This document shows positions 36,924-45,928 of a DNA stretch of 64,000 nucleotides, piece by piece. The translations under genes were made by a program, and so were the position numbers. Source of the DNA: PHAA01 sp964584415 (GTDB lineage: Bacteria; Bacillota; Syntrophomonadia; Syntrophomonadales; Syntrophomonadaceae). Position 1 is the stretch's first letter; each line of letters begins with the position of its first letter. The notes under the pieces are model-generated. The model ran no database searches. It was given only the letters and a program-made list of their open reading frames with translations, and was not told where the DNA came from. The DNA lies in NCBI GenBank assembly GCA_964584415.1, contig CAZOZX010000001.1, forward strand, positions 16,838-80,837, written 5' to 3'.

Positions 36924-37235
36924 TTAGCCTTCGATCTTTTCGATTTTTATCTTGGTGAAGGCTTGACGATGTCCTTGTTTGCGGCGATAGTTCTTTCTCT
37001 TTTTGTACTTATACACCGTTATCTTTCTATTCCGGCCCTGTTCGATAACTTCCGCTGTCACCCGCGCCCCGTCGATGACCGGGGAACCAATGCGGACTGC
37101 TTGCCCATCACTAATGAGCAGAACCTGTTCAAGAGTTATCTTGTCACCCGCTTCGCCTGCCAGTTTCTCAACTTTCAGGACTTCTCCTTCATTGACCTTA
37201 TACTGCTTTCCACCCGTTTGAATTACTGCGTACAT
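36924..37235 (-). CDS. rplU: 50S ribosomal protein L21
   Basis: A 103-residue L21 with [18 protein letters not shown] at the N-terminus and the basic C-terminal [17 protein letters not shown]. It binds 23S rRNA. First gene of the rplU-rpmA operon, with a promoter at 37340-37368 and a structured leader. GGAGGTG lies 6 bases before the ATG. Confidence 0.96.
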   Translation of the reverse strand: MYAVIQTGGKQYKVNEGEVLKVEKLAGEAGDKITLEQVLLISDGQAVRIGSPVIDGARVTAEVIEQGRNRKITVYKYKKRKNYRRKQGHRQAFTKIKIEKIEG

Positions 37236-37333
37236 TTATACACCTCCACATTTCTTAGACTCGCCGGTTCCCAGGTAGGCCGGGCAGCCATTTGTAAAAA
37301 CCTGAACCGAGCGGTTGCAAAAACGTGCAACCA
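37236..37333 (-). promoter_or_regulatory. Candidate L21 leader RNA
   Basis: The transcript between the promoter and rplU contains a stable hairpin (GGTTGCA ... TGCAACC) and a second GC-rich pairing around GCCCGGCC/GGGAACCGGC. Firmicutes rplU genes often carry such an autoregulatory leader. The match to the known family is by position and general shape only. Confidence 0.45.
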
Positions 37334-37339
37334 TTTATC

Positions 37340-37368
37340 AAATTAACATATCCGTTGGTTCGAGTCAA
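37340..37368 (-). promoter_or_regulatory. Sigma-A promoter of rplU-rpmA
   Basis: On the minus strand, -35 TTGACT (37363-37368), 17 bases, then -10 TAATTT (37340-37345). Confidence 0.65.
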
Positions 37369-37382
37369 GGTAAAAGAAATTC

Positions 37383-38810
37383 TTAGCCAGGATATATATT
37401 ATAGTCGTTGAGGCCAAGGTTTTCTGAAGCTACCAATTTTATTTTTTTCCCGATTGATTGTTCGATATAAGCCAGATTTTTTTCATCGTTCATTATGAAA
37501 TCCAGCAAATGGGGGTGCATTTCACATACAATTGAATTGCTTTCATAATAACCCAGGTTGGTCAATTTGCGTTTAACCTGACCGGCCAATGCCATGATAT
37601 TTATGATATGGCCTCTTCCCTGGCAGTATGGACATTCGTCACCGAATATCTGGTCTATCCCGTAACGGGATTTCTTGCGGGTCATTTCCAGCAAGCCAAG
37701 TCCGGTCATACCGATAATACAAGAGTGCGCCTTATCCTTCTGCAATTCCCGGCGGAGAGCCGCCACTACCTCATCTTGATTTCGCTGGCATTTCATATCG
37801 ATAAAATCAATCAAAATTATCCCGCCAATGCTGCGCAGGCGGAGTTGGCGCGGAATCTCTACCGCTGCTTCCAGGTTTAACTGGCGGACCGTTTCCTCAA
37901 AATCTTTCTTGCCGGTAAATTTACCGCTATTGACATCGATAACCGTCATCGCTTCAGTAGTGTCAAAGATCAGATAACCTCCGCTTTTTAGCCATACCCT
38001 GCGCCGCAGAGCTTTGCGCAGGTCTTTCTCGACCCCGTACTTTTCAAAAAGATCCCCTTCACTATACTGAATATTGAAGGTCATTCGACTGCCTGACAGG
38101 GCAATGAAATGCTCAATCTGTTCCTTGAGATTCAAATTATTGATTATTATCCTCCTGATATCCCCATCCAGGTAGTCTCTTAAGGCACGTTCAAGAACAC
38201 CCAAATCCTCGTATATCAGAACTGGGGCCTTGCTAATGTCATAACGATACTTGACCCCATTCCAGACATCCAGCAAGCGGCGCAGTTCACCCATAATCTC
38301 GTTGTCCTCAGCTTCCAGGCAGGCGGTGCGCACAATTATGCCAACCCGCTCAGGTTTGTGCTTCTCAATCAAGGCCCGTAAATGATCACGTCTTTTATCA
38401 ATTACGATTTTGCGAGAAATAGAAACATCATTCTGAAATGGCAGTAATACTAAAAAGTGTCCCGGGATGGTTATGTCCCCGGTCACCCGTGCTCCTTTTT
38501 CAGCAAAGGCCTCTTTTTTGACCTGAACCATGACTTCTTGCCCGCTCTTGAGAGCATCATCTATAGCCGCGCCCCGGGTAGCAGCTAGCCGCAATATATC
38601 GCTGGAATGCAGATAACCGTTTTTAGCCATGCCAATATCGACAAAGGCGCAGGAAAGCCCGGGAATTACATCTTTCACCCGCCCTTTGTATATATTGCCG
38701 ACATTCTCTTCCTGATCGGACCAAAATAATTCTACCAGGCGATTCTCTTCCATTATCGCCACCCGGGTCTCCCAGGGATATTGTTCGGCAATAATGTCTC
38801 TAACCAACAA
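37383..38810 (-). CDS. rng: Ribonuclease E/G family protein
   Basis: A 475-residue RNase G-type endonuclease: an S1 domain near the N-terminus (GNIYKGRVKDVIPGLSCAFVDIG), a 5'-sensor/RNase H-like core and DNase I-like residues in MTVIDVNSGKF and GGIILIDFIDM, and the zinc-link CPYCQGRG near 410. It processes 16S rRNA 5' ends and other RNAs. The TTG start follows AAGGTG. It is the usual neighbour of rplU in Clostridia. Confidence 0.92.
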   Translation of the reverse strand: MLVRDIIAEQYPWETRVAIMEENRLVELFWSDQEENVGNIYKGRVKDVIPGLSCAFVDIGMAKNGYLHSSDILRLAATRGAAIDDALKSGQEVMVQVKKEAFAEKGARVTGDITIPGHFLVLLPFQNDVSISRKIVIDKRRDHLRALIEKHKPERVGIIVRTACLEAEDNEIMGELRRLLDVWNGVKYRYDISKAPVLIYEDLGVLERALRDYLDGDIRRIIINNLNLKEQIEHFIALSGSRMTFNIQYSEGDLFEKYGVEKDLRKALRRRVWLKSGGYLIFDTTEAMTVIDVNSGKFTGKKDFEETVRQLNLEAAVEIPRQLRLRSIGGIILIDFIDMKCQRNQDEVVAALRRELQKDKAHSCIIGMTGLGLLEMTRKKSRYGIDQIFGDECPYCQGRGHIINIMALAGQVKRKLTNLGYYESNSIVCEMHPHLLDFIMNDEKNLAYIEQSIGKKIKLVASENLGLNDYNIYPG

Positions 38811-38846
38811 CTACACCTTCTCCTGATTCGGTCTGGATTAATAGCT

Positions 38847-39527
38847 TTAGATAATCTCCAGGGGAGATAGCAACTGCTCTCCCCGTTTAATATAATTCCC
38901 CCGCCGCCAGAAATCCACTATTAAATCTCGGCTTAGACCATGAAGACCGAACATGTCCAGTAATTCATCAAACCTAACATTTACGGGTTCATTCACACTG
39001 ACCAGGGCTCTAATGACCTTGCCTTGCCCGGCCGGTTCAACTGCCAATTCGTATAGTCCAGGGCGCAGATCTTTCTCGGTACCTTTTTTCTTGCCCCGGT
39101 TGGGCACTAGAATTTGCTCCTGGTTTATGATTTCATCCACTAACAAGTCCAGGTTATAGTCCTGCGGCTTAATCAAGAAAGCATACTCAGCCGTGTTGAT
39201 TACTTTCATTAGTGAAAGAGTCTCAGCCTTAATAGCACGGCAATCATTGATTCGGATCCCGGTCGGTAAGGCTTGATTCATTCGGATACTATAGTCGCTG
39301 ACGCCCATCTCATCCAGTTCCAGGTCGAAATACTCCTTCTCCCCCCAAAGCCCAACCGGCAATACCGTCCCCATCGATAAACGGATGTGGGGATTGAATC
39401 CTTCACTAAGATGGTAGGGGATGTCAGCTCTCCGTAAGGCCCGCTCGATAACATGCATCATATCAAGGTTGGCCACGAATTTCAGATCTGGACTGACTTT
39501 ATACTCAGTTCTCAGGCGCATTGACAT
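38847..39527 (-). CDS. DUF2344 (TIGR03936) radical-SAM-linked protein
   Basis: A 226-residue protein of the TIGR03936 family: RLRTEYKVSPDLKFVANLDMMHVIERALRRA at the N-terminus and PYHLSEGFNPHIRLSMG in the middle. It has no radical-SAM cysteines of its own. It overlaps the radical-SAM gene upstream by 23 bases. In other genomes the two are fused or adjacent, so they very probably act together; the reaction is unknown. Confidence 0.88.
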   Translation of the reverse strand: MSMRLRTEYKVSPDLKFVANLDMMHVIERALRRADIPYHLSEGFNPHIRLSMGTVLPVGLWGEKEYFDLELDEMGVSDYSIRMNQALPTGIRINDCRAIKAETLSLMKVINTAEYAFLIKPQDYNLDLLVDEIINQEQILVPNRGKKKGTEKDLRPGLYELAVEPAGQGKVIRALVSVNEPVNVRFDELLDMFGLHGLSRDLIVDFWRRGNYIKRGEQLLSPLEII

Positions 39528-41358
39528 TGGCCTCCTTTATATCCAGGGCAACCCCAAAATCCATACATATCCCACAGTCCAGGCAACCGGCCTGCCGACA
39601 GTCGGGAGTAGGCATGGCGGCTTCAGCCATCTGATCCTCCTGGCATAAATATTCCTTGCTGACCCCGGTGTCAATAAAGTCCCATGGGAACAGTTCGTCG
39701 TAACTTCTCTGCCGATATACATAAAAGGCGGGATCGACATCACAATGTGTAAAAGCCTCGACCCATCGATCGAATTGAAAATACTCCGACCATCCATCGA
39801 ATTTACAGCCTCTCTGCCAGGCAGTATAGATCACGTCGTTCAGCCTGCGGTCTCCCCGGGCGATTACCCCTTCCAACATGCTGGTCCGACTATCATGAAA
39901 GCTTAGTTTGATATTCCTGATCTTGCGCCTGCTCAAATAGCGGCGCTTCTCCTCGAGTTCCTCTATGGTATTTTGGCAGCGCCACTGGAACGGGGTATGA
40001 GCCTTAGGCACAAAACAAGCCAGGCTGGCTCTTACCTCTACCGGACGACGCGAGAAGCGGTTTCCCACCCCTTTGACCCGGGTCAGCAGTTCCAGGATCC
40101 CATCCAAGTCGATTTCAGTCTCGGTGGGCAGTCCCAGCATGAAATACAATTTAACCGAATTCCAACCTGAGCTGAAAGCTGCCTCAACCGCCTTAAGCAG
40201 GTCCTCCTCCGACACATTTTTGTTTATCACATCCCGTAATCTCTGGGTACCTGCTTCGGGGGCCAGAGTAAGGGTAGTTTTTCGGACCTTCTGAACCTCA
40301 TTGGCCAATTCAATAGAGAATGCATCAACCCGCAAGGATGGCAGAGAAACCCCAATTCCCTTACCTCCATAGGTTCGAACCAGATCCTTCACCAGATTAG
40401 TTACCCCTGAATAATCCAGGGTGCTTAAAGAAGCCAGCGATATTTCATCATAGCCGGTACTTTTTAACTGAGTCTCTGCTTGCTGCTTTAATATCGCAAC
40501 ACTTTTTTCCCTGACCGGCCGATAAATGGTACCAGCGTGACAAAACCGGCAGGCCCGCTGACAGCCCCGCATGATTTCCAAGACAGCCCGGTCGTGGACT
40601 ATCTCCATGTATGGCACTATAGGTTTTTCGGGGTAATAAGCAAGGTCGAGATCGCTTATCAACCGCTTCCGCACCCTTGAAAGAACCACTGCATTATTAG
40701 ACTGCATCCGGGCCAGGGTCCCGTCCGGCTTATATTCCACTGTATACAGGGCAGGCACATATACTCCCTCAACAGCCGCCAGTTTCTCCAATCTTTCTCT
40801 ACGGTCCAGTCTGCGGTTGGTCTGGATGTTGGCCAGTAATTCGAGCAGCATCTCTTCCGCTTCTCCTATTAAAAAGGCATCAAAAAAATCAGTAAATGGT
40901 TCTGGATTAAAGACTACCGGCCCACCCGCAATAACCAGGGGATGATCTTCACCGCGTTGGCTGGCGCGCAAGGGGATGGCGGCCAAATCGAGCATATTTA
41001 GTACATTAGTAATGGATAATTCATATTGCAAAGAGAATCCAACCACATCAAAACTGCGCAGGGGGGTAAAAGATTCCAGCGCATAGAGCTCTATCCCTTC
41101 ACGGCGCATTATCTCTTCCATATCCGGCCACGGGGCAAAGACTCTTTCCATGAGATGAGGGCTTTTCTCATTGACCAGGCCATATAGTATCTTGCTGCCG
41201 ATATGAGCCATCCCAATCTCATAAACGTCCGGAAATGCCATCGCCATTTTGACCTGGCTTTGCTGCCAGTCTTTTTTAATCATATTCAATTCGCCGCCCA
41301 CATAGCGTATGGGTTTCGTGACCAGCGGCAATATATCTTTGAAAAGCTTGTCCTTCAT
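39505..41358 (-). CDS. B12-binding-type radical SAM protein (TIGR03960)
   Basis: About 617 residues: an N-terminal B12-binding-like region (MAMAFPDVYEIGMAHIGSKIL), then a radical-SAM domain with CQRACRFCHAG around residue 268 and a C-terminal cysteine-rich end (CRQAGCLDCGICMDFG) that could bind a further cluster. The ATG at 41358 is chosen for GGAGGCAGG upstream. It precedes the DUF2344 gene, with RNase G and rplU beyond; this neighbourhood hints at RNA or ribosome modification, which is inference. Confidence 0.88.
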   Translation of the reverse strand: MKDKLFKDILPLVTKPIRYVGGELNMIKKDWQQSQVKMAMAFPDVYEIGMAHIGSKILYGLVNEKSPHLMERVFAPWPDMEEIMRREGIELYALESFTPLRSFDVVGFSLQYELSITNVLNMLDLAAIPLRASQRGEDHPLVIAGGPVVFNPEPFTDFFDAFLIGEAEEMLLELLANIQTNRRLDRRERLEKLAAVEGVYVPALYTVEYKPDGTLARMQSNNAVVLSRVRKRLISDLDLAYYPEKPIVPYMEIVHDRAVLEIMRGCQRACRFCHAGTIYRPVREKSVAILKQQAETQLKSTGYDEISLASLSTLDYSGVTNLVKDLVRTYGGKGIGVSLPSLRVDAFSIELANEVQKVRKTTLTLAPEAGTQRLRDVINKNVSEEDLLKAVEAAFSSGWNSVKLYFMLGLPTETEIDLDGILELLTRVKGVGNRFSRRPVEVRASLACFVPKAHTPFQWRCQNTIEELEEKRRYLSRRKIRNIKLSFHDSRTSMLEGVIARGDRRLNDVIYTAWQRGCKFDGWSEYFQFDRWVEAFTHCDVDPAFYVYRQRSYDELFPWDFIDTGVSKEYLCQEDQMAEAAMPTPDCRQAGCLDCGICMDFGVALDIKEANVNAPEN

Positions 41359-41435
41359 ACCTGCCTCCAATGGGAAAATATCCTTATTATCTTATCATAA
41401 CCCCCTATAAATTCAAATTGCGGCCCGAAACAGGC

Positions 41436-42296
41436 TTAGCAATCCCGTAATCGGGCCCCAGGGCCCATTTCCAGGAAACATTCGATGAGTTCGGCCTCCG
41501 AGCGCAACCCGACCACATGATCGGCGTCATCTACCGCCATGACTATTAAATAAAAAGTGGGCCGGGCTGACTCCAATATAAGCTTCAGCAAGGTGTCCTG
41601 GCGGCTTATGATTTGCTGGGCTGGCAGCAAACCATGTTTGGCCAAATCACTTTTCTTATTGACCAGATAGCGCATAAAAGCATAAGCAAGCAATTTAGCT
41701 TCACGGTGGGCAGCCCAAAAAAGTAATATGCCAACCACTATGAAATTTAGTCCGCCTCGAAGCATATATAACTGGTATCCCCCCCAGGTTAGAGAGCCCA
41801 ATGCTATTACTTTACCTAGCAAGGCAGTACGGGAGGTCGCCTTTTTGTAGCCTATAAATTTGGATAGAACGGCACGCAGAATATGCCCCCCATCCATAGG
41901 TAATCCTGGACACAGGTTAAAGAGACCCAGCCATAGGTTTATATTAATGAACATAGGCAGATGATAGTTATTCAGATTTGATTGGAGGAAATAAAAAATA
42001 CCAGCCACAGAAAGACTGGCAGCTGGTCCAGCGACAGCAACATAAATATCCCGCTCCGGTTCAAGCCCCGTGTAATCTTCCATTTTAGCCTGGCCGCCAA
42101 ATGGCAGCAGGTCAATTTCGGCGACCTTCACCCCCTGGATGCGGGCCATTATCACATGGGCAATTTCATGAATCAGGACGGCTGCAAATATGAGCAGCAC
42201 CTCTACACCTAAACCCAGGTAAACATAGAGAGCGCCTAACAGTAAGACGAACAGGTTAATCCTAATTCGTATCCCACTAATCTTGCCTATCAGCAT
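41436..42296 (-). CDS. spoIVFB: SpoIVFB-type site-2 protease
   Basis: A 286-residue M50 membrane metalloprotease with HEIAH at 43-47 and the second zinc ligand in LPMDGGH (D135), several hydrophobic segments, and a C-terminal CBS-like region (DTLLKLILESARPTFYLIVMAVDDADHVVGL). In Bacillus it cleaves pro-sigma-K in the mother cell during sporulation. It is encoded next to the spoIVFA-like gene, 3 bases apart. Confidence 0.88.
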   Translation of the reverse strand: MLIGKISGIRIRINLFVLLLGALYVYLGLGVEVLLIFAAVLIHEIAHVIMARIQGVKVAEIDLLPFGGQAKMEDYTGLEPERDIYVAVAGPAASLSVAGIFYFLQSNLNNYHLPMFININLWLGLFNLCPGLPMDGGHILRAVLSKFIGYKKATSRTALLGKVIALGSLTWGGYQLYMLRGGLNFIVVGILLFWAAHREAKLLAYAFMRYLVNKKSDLAKHGLLPAQQIISRQDTLLKLILESARPTFYLIVMAVDDADHVVGLRSEAELIECFLEMGPGARLRDC

Positions 42297-42299
42297 ATG

Positions 42300-42878
42300 C
42301 TACTCGAATATACTATGCGGATTTATCGGTCCATCCTTACTTCTAACCTCAAAATAGAGACGGGTTCCGGTGGTGCCCAACTGGTTATCTGCATTTACCG
42401 TTTGTCCGGGTTTGACATTGGTCTGGGCCAGCCCGCCATAAAAAGAGTAAAATTCAGTGCCATGCTTTATTAATACCGAGCCTTGACCTGCAACATTATT
42501 GGTCTCAATCACTTCTCCCGCCACAATCGGCTTTACTGGGGTCCCCTGGTTGACAGACAGGGTCACCCCGGAGCTGAATTTTTGCCTCCTGGCCGTCTTA
42601 TCCCAGTACCATCCAAAGTTGCGCTCAATAGATATTATTGGACAAGGAGACTGAAGTACTTGACCACCACTGGCTGGTAAAAGAGCGGCTGCATCATTAG
42701 TACCGGGGATATGTACATATCTTGAAATTACCGCCCCGATATCGTACTGGTTATGCATTACATAGTCTAGCACAGGCTCCAAGACCTGCCGGCTAGACTG
42801 CCCGGACTGCATTACGACACCGGTCGCTGCTATGATGAGGATTACAACCAGAAGTTTTATTTTGAAATTTTGCAGCAT
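42300..42878 (-). CDS. spoIVFA: SpoIVFA-like degenerate M23 peptidase
   Basis: About 192 residues with one N-terminal membrane helix (KLLVVILIIAATGVVM) and a C-terminal LytM/M23 fold (VNQGTPVKPIVAGEVIE, GQGSVLIKHG, LYFEVRSKDG). The zinc ligands are replaced: the HxGxD region reads FSSGVTL and the HxH strand reads RLYFEV. This agrees with SpoIVFA, which holds and inhibits SpoIVFB rather than cutting peptidoglycan. The ATG at 42878 is preferred, with GGGTGGGA upstream; a GTG at 42890 is four codons earlier. Confidence 0.8.
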   Translation of the reverse strand: MLQNFKIKLLVVILIIAATGVVMQSGQSSRQVLEPVLDYVMHNQYDIGAVISRYVHIPGTNDAAALLPASGGQVLQSPCPIISIERNFGWYWDKTARRQKFSSGVTLSVNQGTPVKPIVAGEVIETNNVAGQGSVLIKHGTEFYSFYGGLAQTNVKPGQTVNADNQLGTTGTRLYFEVRSKDGPINPHSIFE

Positions 42879-43068
42879 ACAAAATCCCACCCAGGCTTTT
42901 ATTTCTTAAAATATATAGCTTTGAGATGAGATTTATTACTAACCCAACACAAAAGTGGAAGGCTGAGCCTCCATTAAGATGGTTACTGCTGATGGACCAA
43001 GTTGTAGTACGCCTGAGGATGCGAATGGCTGCTTCACGAAGAATTAAAGTATGGAACAGGTCTGGGGC

Positions 43069-43491
43069 TTATTTGAACTCATAATCGGCATCGATGGTAT
43101 CCACCTGAGCCTTTTTAACAATTTTGTTGTATATCCCGTCCGGCAGCAGGTAACGGGTAAATTCCAGAATTCTATTAATGGTCAAAAGTAAATCGGCCGG
43201 GCCATCCCAGTGGGACAGCAGAATATGATTATCGATACTGTTTAAAAATCTTTTTAGGACCAGTGCTACCAGCAGGAGATCATCAATCTGACCCAAAAAC
43301 GGTATGGCATCGGGCAAAAAGTCCAGCGGTGAAAGAACATAGACAACCGTTCCCATCAAAATCGCCTTCTCGCTGACCTGGACCCGGTTATCGCCGATCA
43401 ATCGGTAAAGAAGCTTTATAAAATTGGGTATCAATAACAATGTCCGTCGAGCAGTCTCCTGCAAAGATTGCTTATTTATACCTAGACTCAT
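43069..43491 (-). CDS. DUF1232 (YkvA-like) membrane protein
   Basis: A 140-residue protein with the DUF1232 core: KAILMGTVVYVLSPLDFLPDAIPFLGQIDDLLLVALVLKRF (positions about 45-85), two hydrophobic segments around LSPLDFLPD. The start at 43491 is preferred, with GAAGGGG upstream; the frame stays open into rodA. It lies 26 bases downstream of rodA. The function of DUF1232 proteins is unknown. Confidence 0.85.
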   Translation of the reverse strand: MSLGINKQSLQETARRTLLLIPNFIKLLYRLIGDNRVQVSEKAILMGTVVYVLSPLDFLPDAIPFLGQIDDLLLVALVLKRFLNSIDNHILLSHWDGPADLLLTINRILEFTRYLLPDGIYNKIVKKAQVDTIDADYEFK

Positions 43492-43517
43492 GGCACTACC
43501 CCTTCCCGTTTCCCCGC

Positions 43518-44654
43518 CTAAAACACAAGCTTCTTGCCCCTGATATTTATGCCCAACACTAAGCCCACCGCAATCATGTTGGTCAGCATGGAGCTGCCGC
43601 CATAACTTACAAAAGGCAGCGGAATGCCCGTGACTGGCATTAATCCTATACACATACCGATGTTTTCAAAAATATGAAACAACCACATAGCAATGATGCC
43701 AGAAATAATCAAGGTCCCAAACATTTCCCGCGATTTGCTGCCAATAATCAAGGCCCTGAATAGCAACACCCCATACAGGATTATCAGTAGTGCTGCCCCA
43801 ATGAAACCCAACTCCTCGCCAATTACTGCATAGATGAAATCAGTGTGGTGTTCCGGTAAAAAATTGAGCTGCACCTGGGTCCCGTTGAACAAGCCACTGC
43901 CAGTGAGACCACCGGCACCTATAGCGATGAGGGATTGGATAGTATTCCAACCGGCACCCCGTCCCCCCAGGCCGTCCTGGTAAGGATCTACAAAAACGGC
44001 CAGCCTCTTAATCTGATAATCATCCAAGGGCAGCCATAGATTGTACTGAAAGTGTAAAAATACCCATAAAGATATAAATCCGATCAGCCCAATAATTAAT
44101 CCTGATAATAAACGAGGGTTGGCGCCGGCCATATACATCATTGCTGCCATTACCACCAGATAAACCAAGGCGGTGCCTAAGTCAGGCTGCATCAATATAA
44201 AGAGCACCGGCACTCCCATGTAGGCAAAACAAGGCAGGAACTGCGCCAGGGTATTTAGCTCACCTTTCCGGCGTCCCAAAAAATCAGCAAAAGCGATGAT
44301 CAATAGGACTTTAGTGAACTCCGCCGGCTGAACCGGGGGCAGCCCGCCTATACCAATCCAGCCGGTAGTACCGCGAACCTCGGTACCGAAAATCAGCACA
44401 ATAATCAGCGTAACCAAAGCAAAGCCATAAATGTAGGTACTGTATTGCTGCAGCAAGGTATAATCAAACCACATAATAAAGACCGCTAGGGCAATGCCCA
44501 GGATTAAGAAGAATACCTGCTTCTTTAGGTAGTAGTAGGGATCACTGCTCAGACCTACGCTAGCGCTGGTCAGCATCAAAAGTCCGAATAACAATATAAC
44601 CGCCAGAGCGGCAACAAAATATTTATCTATCAACCTGAATCGTTTAGCATTCAT
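43518..44654 (-). CDS. rodA: Rod-shape SEDS glycosyltransferase RodA
   Basis: A 378-residue SEDS protein with ten hydrophobic segments, and the FtsW/RodA blocks GTEVRGTTGWI, QPAEFTKVLLI, QPDLGTALV and PLPFVSYGGSSML. RodA polymerises lipid II for side-wall synthesis with PBP2, encoded nearby. The start at 44654 is set by GGAGG 9 bases upstream; the frame opens earlier to 44714. The ribosome-binding site lies inside a short hairpin (44660-44676). Confidence 0.93.
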   Translation of the reverse strand: MNAKRFRLIDKYFVAALAVILLFGLLMLTSASVGLSSDPYYYLKKQVFFLILGIALAVFIMWFDYTLLQQYSTYIYGFALVTLIIVLIFGTEVRGTTGWIGIGGLPPVQPAEFTKVLLIIAFADFLGRRKGELNTLAQFLPCFAYMGVPVLFILMQPDLGTALVYLVVMAAMMYMAGANPRLLSGLIIGLIGFISLWVFLHFQYNLWLPLDDYQIKRLAVFVDPYQDGLGGRGAGWNTIQSLIAIGAGGLTGSGLFNGTQVQLNFLPEHHTDFIYAVIGEELGFIGAALLIILYGVLLFRALIIGSKSREMFGTLIISGIIAMWLFHIFENIGMCIGLMPVTGIPLPFVSYGGSSMLTNMIAVGLVLGINIRGKKLVF

Positions 44655-44659
44655 GGAAC

Positions 44660-44676
44660 GAAACCCTCCGGGTTTC
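44660..44676 (-). repeat. Hairpin over the rodA ribosome-binding site
   Basis: GAAACCC and GGGTTTC are separated by 3 bases, with the GGAGG Shine-Dalgarno sequence in the loop and right arm. If formed, it would reduce ribosome access. Confidence 0.5.
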
Positions 44677-44706
44677 ATTATAAGGGTAGCTAAAATCATA
44701 TGTCCA
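44677..44706 (-). promoter_or_regulatory. Sigma-A promoter of rodA
   Basis: On the minus strand, TGGACA (44701-44706), 18 bases, TATAAT (44677-44682). It lies between the min operon terminator and rodA. Confidence 0.65.
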
Positions 44707-44762
44707 TAGGGCAAAAATAGGAGGGCAGGATAAGACCCGGTTATTGGCTCTAAATAAAAATG

Positions 44763-44801
44763 AAAAGGTAATCCCGGCAGCTAGCAAGGGATTACCTTTT
44801 T
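44763..44801. terminator. Terminator after the min operon
   Basis: A 13-bp perfect hairpin (AAAAGGTAATCCC/GGGATTACCTTTT). On the minus strand it follows minE and ends in a T-rich stretch. Confidence 0.85.
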
Positions 44802-44820
44802 GAAATCATCCTCGGTTTTT

Positions 44821-45090
44821 CTAAATATTAACTGCCCGTTTCAAACTCCGGACCGGTATATTGGCTATAAGAGCCATGGTGTCATCTTCATTCTCAAGAT
44901 TAACGATGAGACTCTCCACATCGATATCCATATACTGTTGGATCACCTCGATAAGGTCGGCTTTCAACGCACAGATCAATTCCGGCGATACCATGCTGCG
45001 GTCATGTATAAGCACTAATCTTAAGCGTTCCCGGGCTACATCCTTGCTGCCCCCGTCCCTGTTAAAAAACTTGGCGATGAAATCAATCAA
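44821..45090 (-). CDS. minE: Cell division topological factor MinE
   Basis: An 89-residue MinE: (L)IDFIAKFFNRDGGSKDVAR at the N-terminus, ERLRLVLIHDR (the MinD-contact helix/strand) and a C-terminal dimer domain DIDVESLIVNLEN. MinE drives MinD off the membrane and sets up pole-to-pole oscillation. The TTG start at 45088-45090 has GGAGGG 7 bases upstream. It follows the minD stop (45108) by 17 bases. The apparent fusion of its frame with minD is caused by the N-gap. Confidence 0.92.
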   Translation of the reverse strand: MIDFIAKFFNRDGGSKDVARERLRLVLIHDRSMVSPELICALKADLIEVIQQYMDIDVESLIVNLENEDDTMALIANIPVRSLKRAVNI

Positions 45091-45107
45091 ATTAGAACCC
45101 TCCTTTT

Positions 45108-45912
45108 CTACCGAGCCAATCTTAACCTTTTGATGAATCGGGTCATGATGTTGGCTGAGTCTTCCAGGGTATACATCGNNNNNNNNNNTTTCCCCCCCTA
45201 TTCTTCTGGCAATGCGCCGATAGGCTTCGCCGGCCGGTGAGCTATTGCCCATAACTGCAGGTTCGCCGCGGTTCGTCGATATTACTATTGACTCATCTTC
45301 GGGTACTACGCCTAATAATTCGATAGACAAAATATCAAGAATGTCATCGATATCCATCATATCGCCCTTTTTAACCATTTTTGGCCTGATCCTATTTATT
45401 ACCAGCTGCGTTTCTTTTAGACCGTCTGCTTCGAGCAATCCGATAATCCGGTCTGCATCCCGTACTGAAGACACCTCCGGGGTAGCTACAACAATGGCCG
45501 CATCTGCCCCAGCGATAGCATTTTTGAAGCCCTGTTCAATTCCCGCCGGACAATCAACCAATATATAATCGAACTCCTGGCGCAAATCATTGGTAAGGTT
45601 CCTCATCTGATGGGGCGATACTGCTGTCTTATCCTTGGTTTGGGCCGCCGGTAACAGGCAGAGACTCTCGAAACGTTTATCCTTTATCAGCGCTTGTTTT
45701 AGGCGGCAATGTTCGTTTACCACGTCCACTATATCGAAAACAATCCTATTTTCAAGTCCCATCACTACATCCAGGTTCCTTAATCCAATATCGGTATCCA
45801 CAAGTACTACTTTTTTATCCAGCATAGCCAGGGCTGTCCCCAAGTTAGCGCTGGTGGTGGTTTTACCTACCCCCCCCTTACCGGATGTAATGACTAAAAC
45901 TTTGCCGCTCAT
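45108..45912 (-). CDS. minD: Septum-site ATPase MinD, interrupted by an assembly gap
   Basis: A deviant Walker ATPase starting MSGKVLVITSGKGGVGKTT, with VLVDTDIGLRNLDVV and DYILVDCPAGIE. The C-terminus after the gap reads YTLEDSANIMTRFIKRLRLAR, an amphipathic membrane-targeting helix, in a different frame from the one before the gap; the gap's ten Ns stand for a length that must be a multiple of 3 for minD to stay intact. About 265 residues, normal length. MinD with MinC blocks division away from mid-cell. Order minC-minD-minE. Confidence 0.9.
45179..45188. other. Assembly gap (10 N) inside minD
   Basis: A run of ten N next to a C-rich stretch. It lies near the 3' end of minD and shifts the frame in the written sequence. 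Confidence 1.
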
Positions 45913-45928
45913 GAATCAATCCCCCTAT

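Noticed and set aside
44821..45912. A natural MinD-MinE fusion protein
   Set aside because: The joined frame depends on the 10-N gap; in the other frame minD has its own membrane helix and stop, and minE has its own ribosome-binding site.
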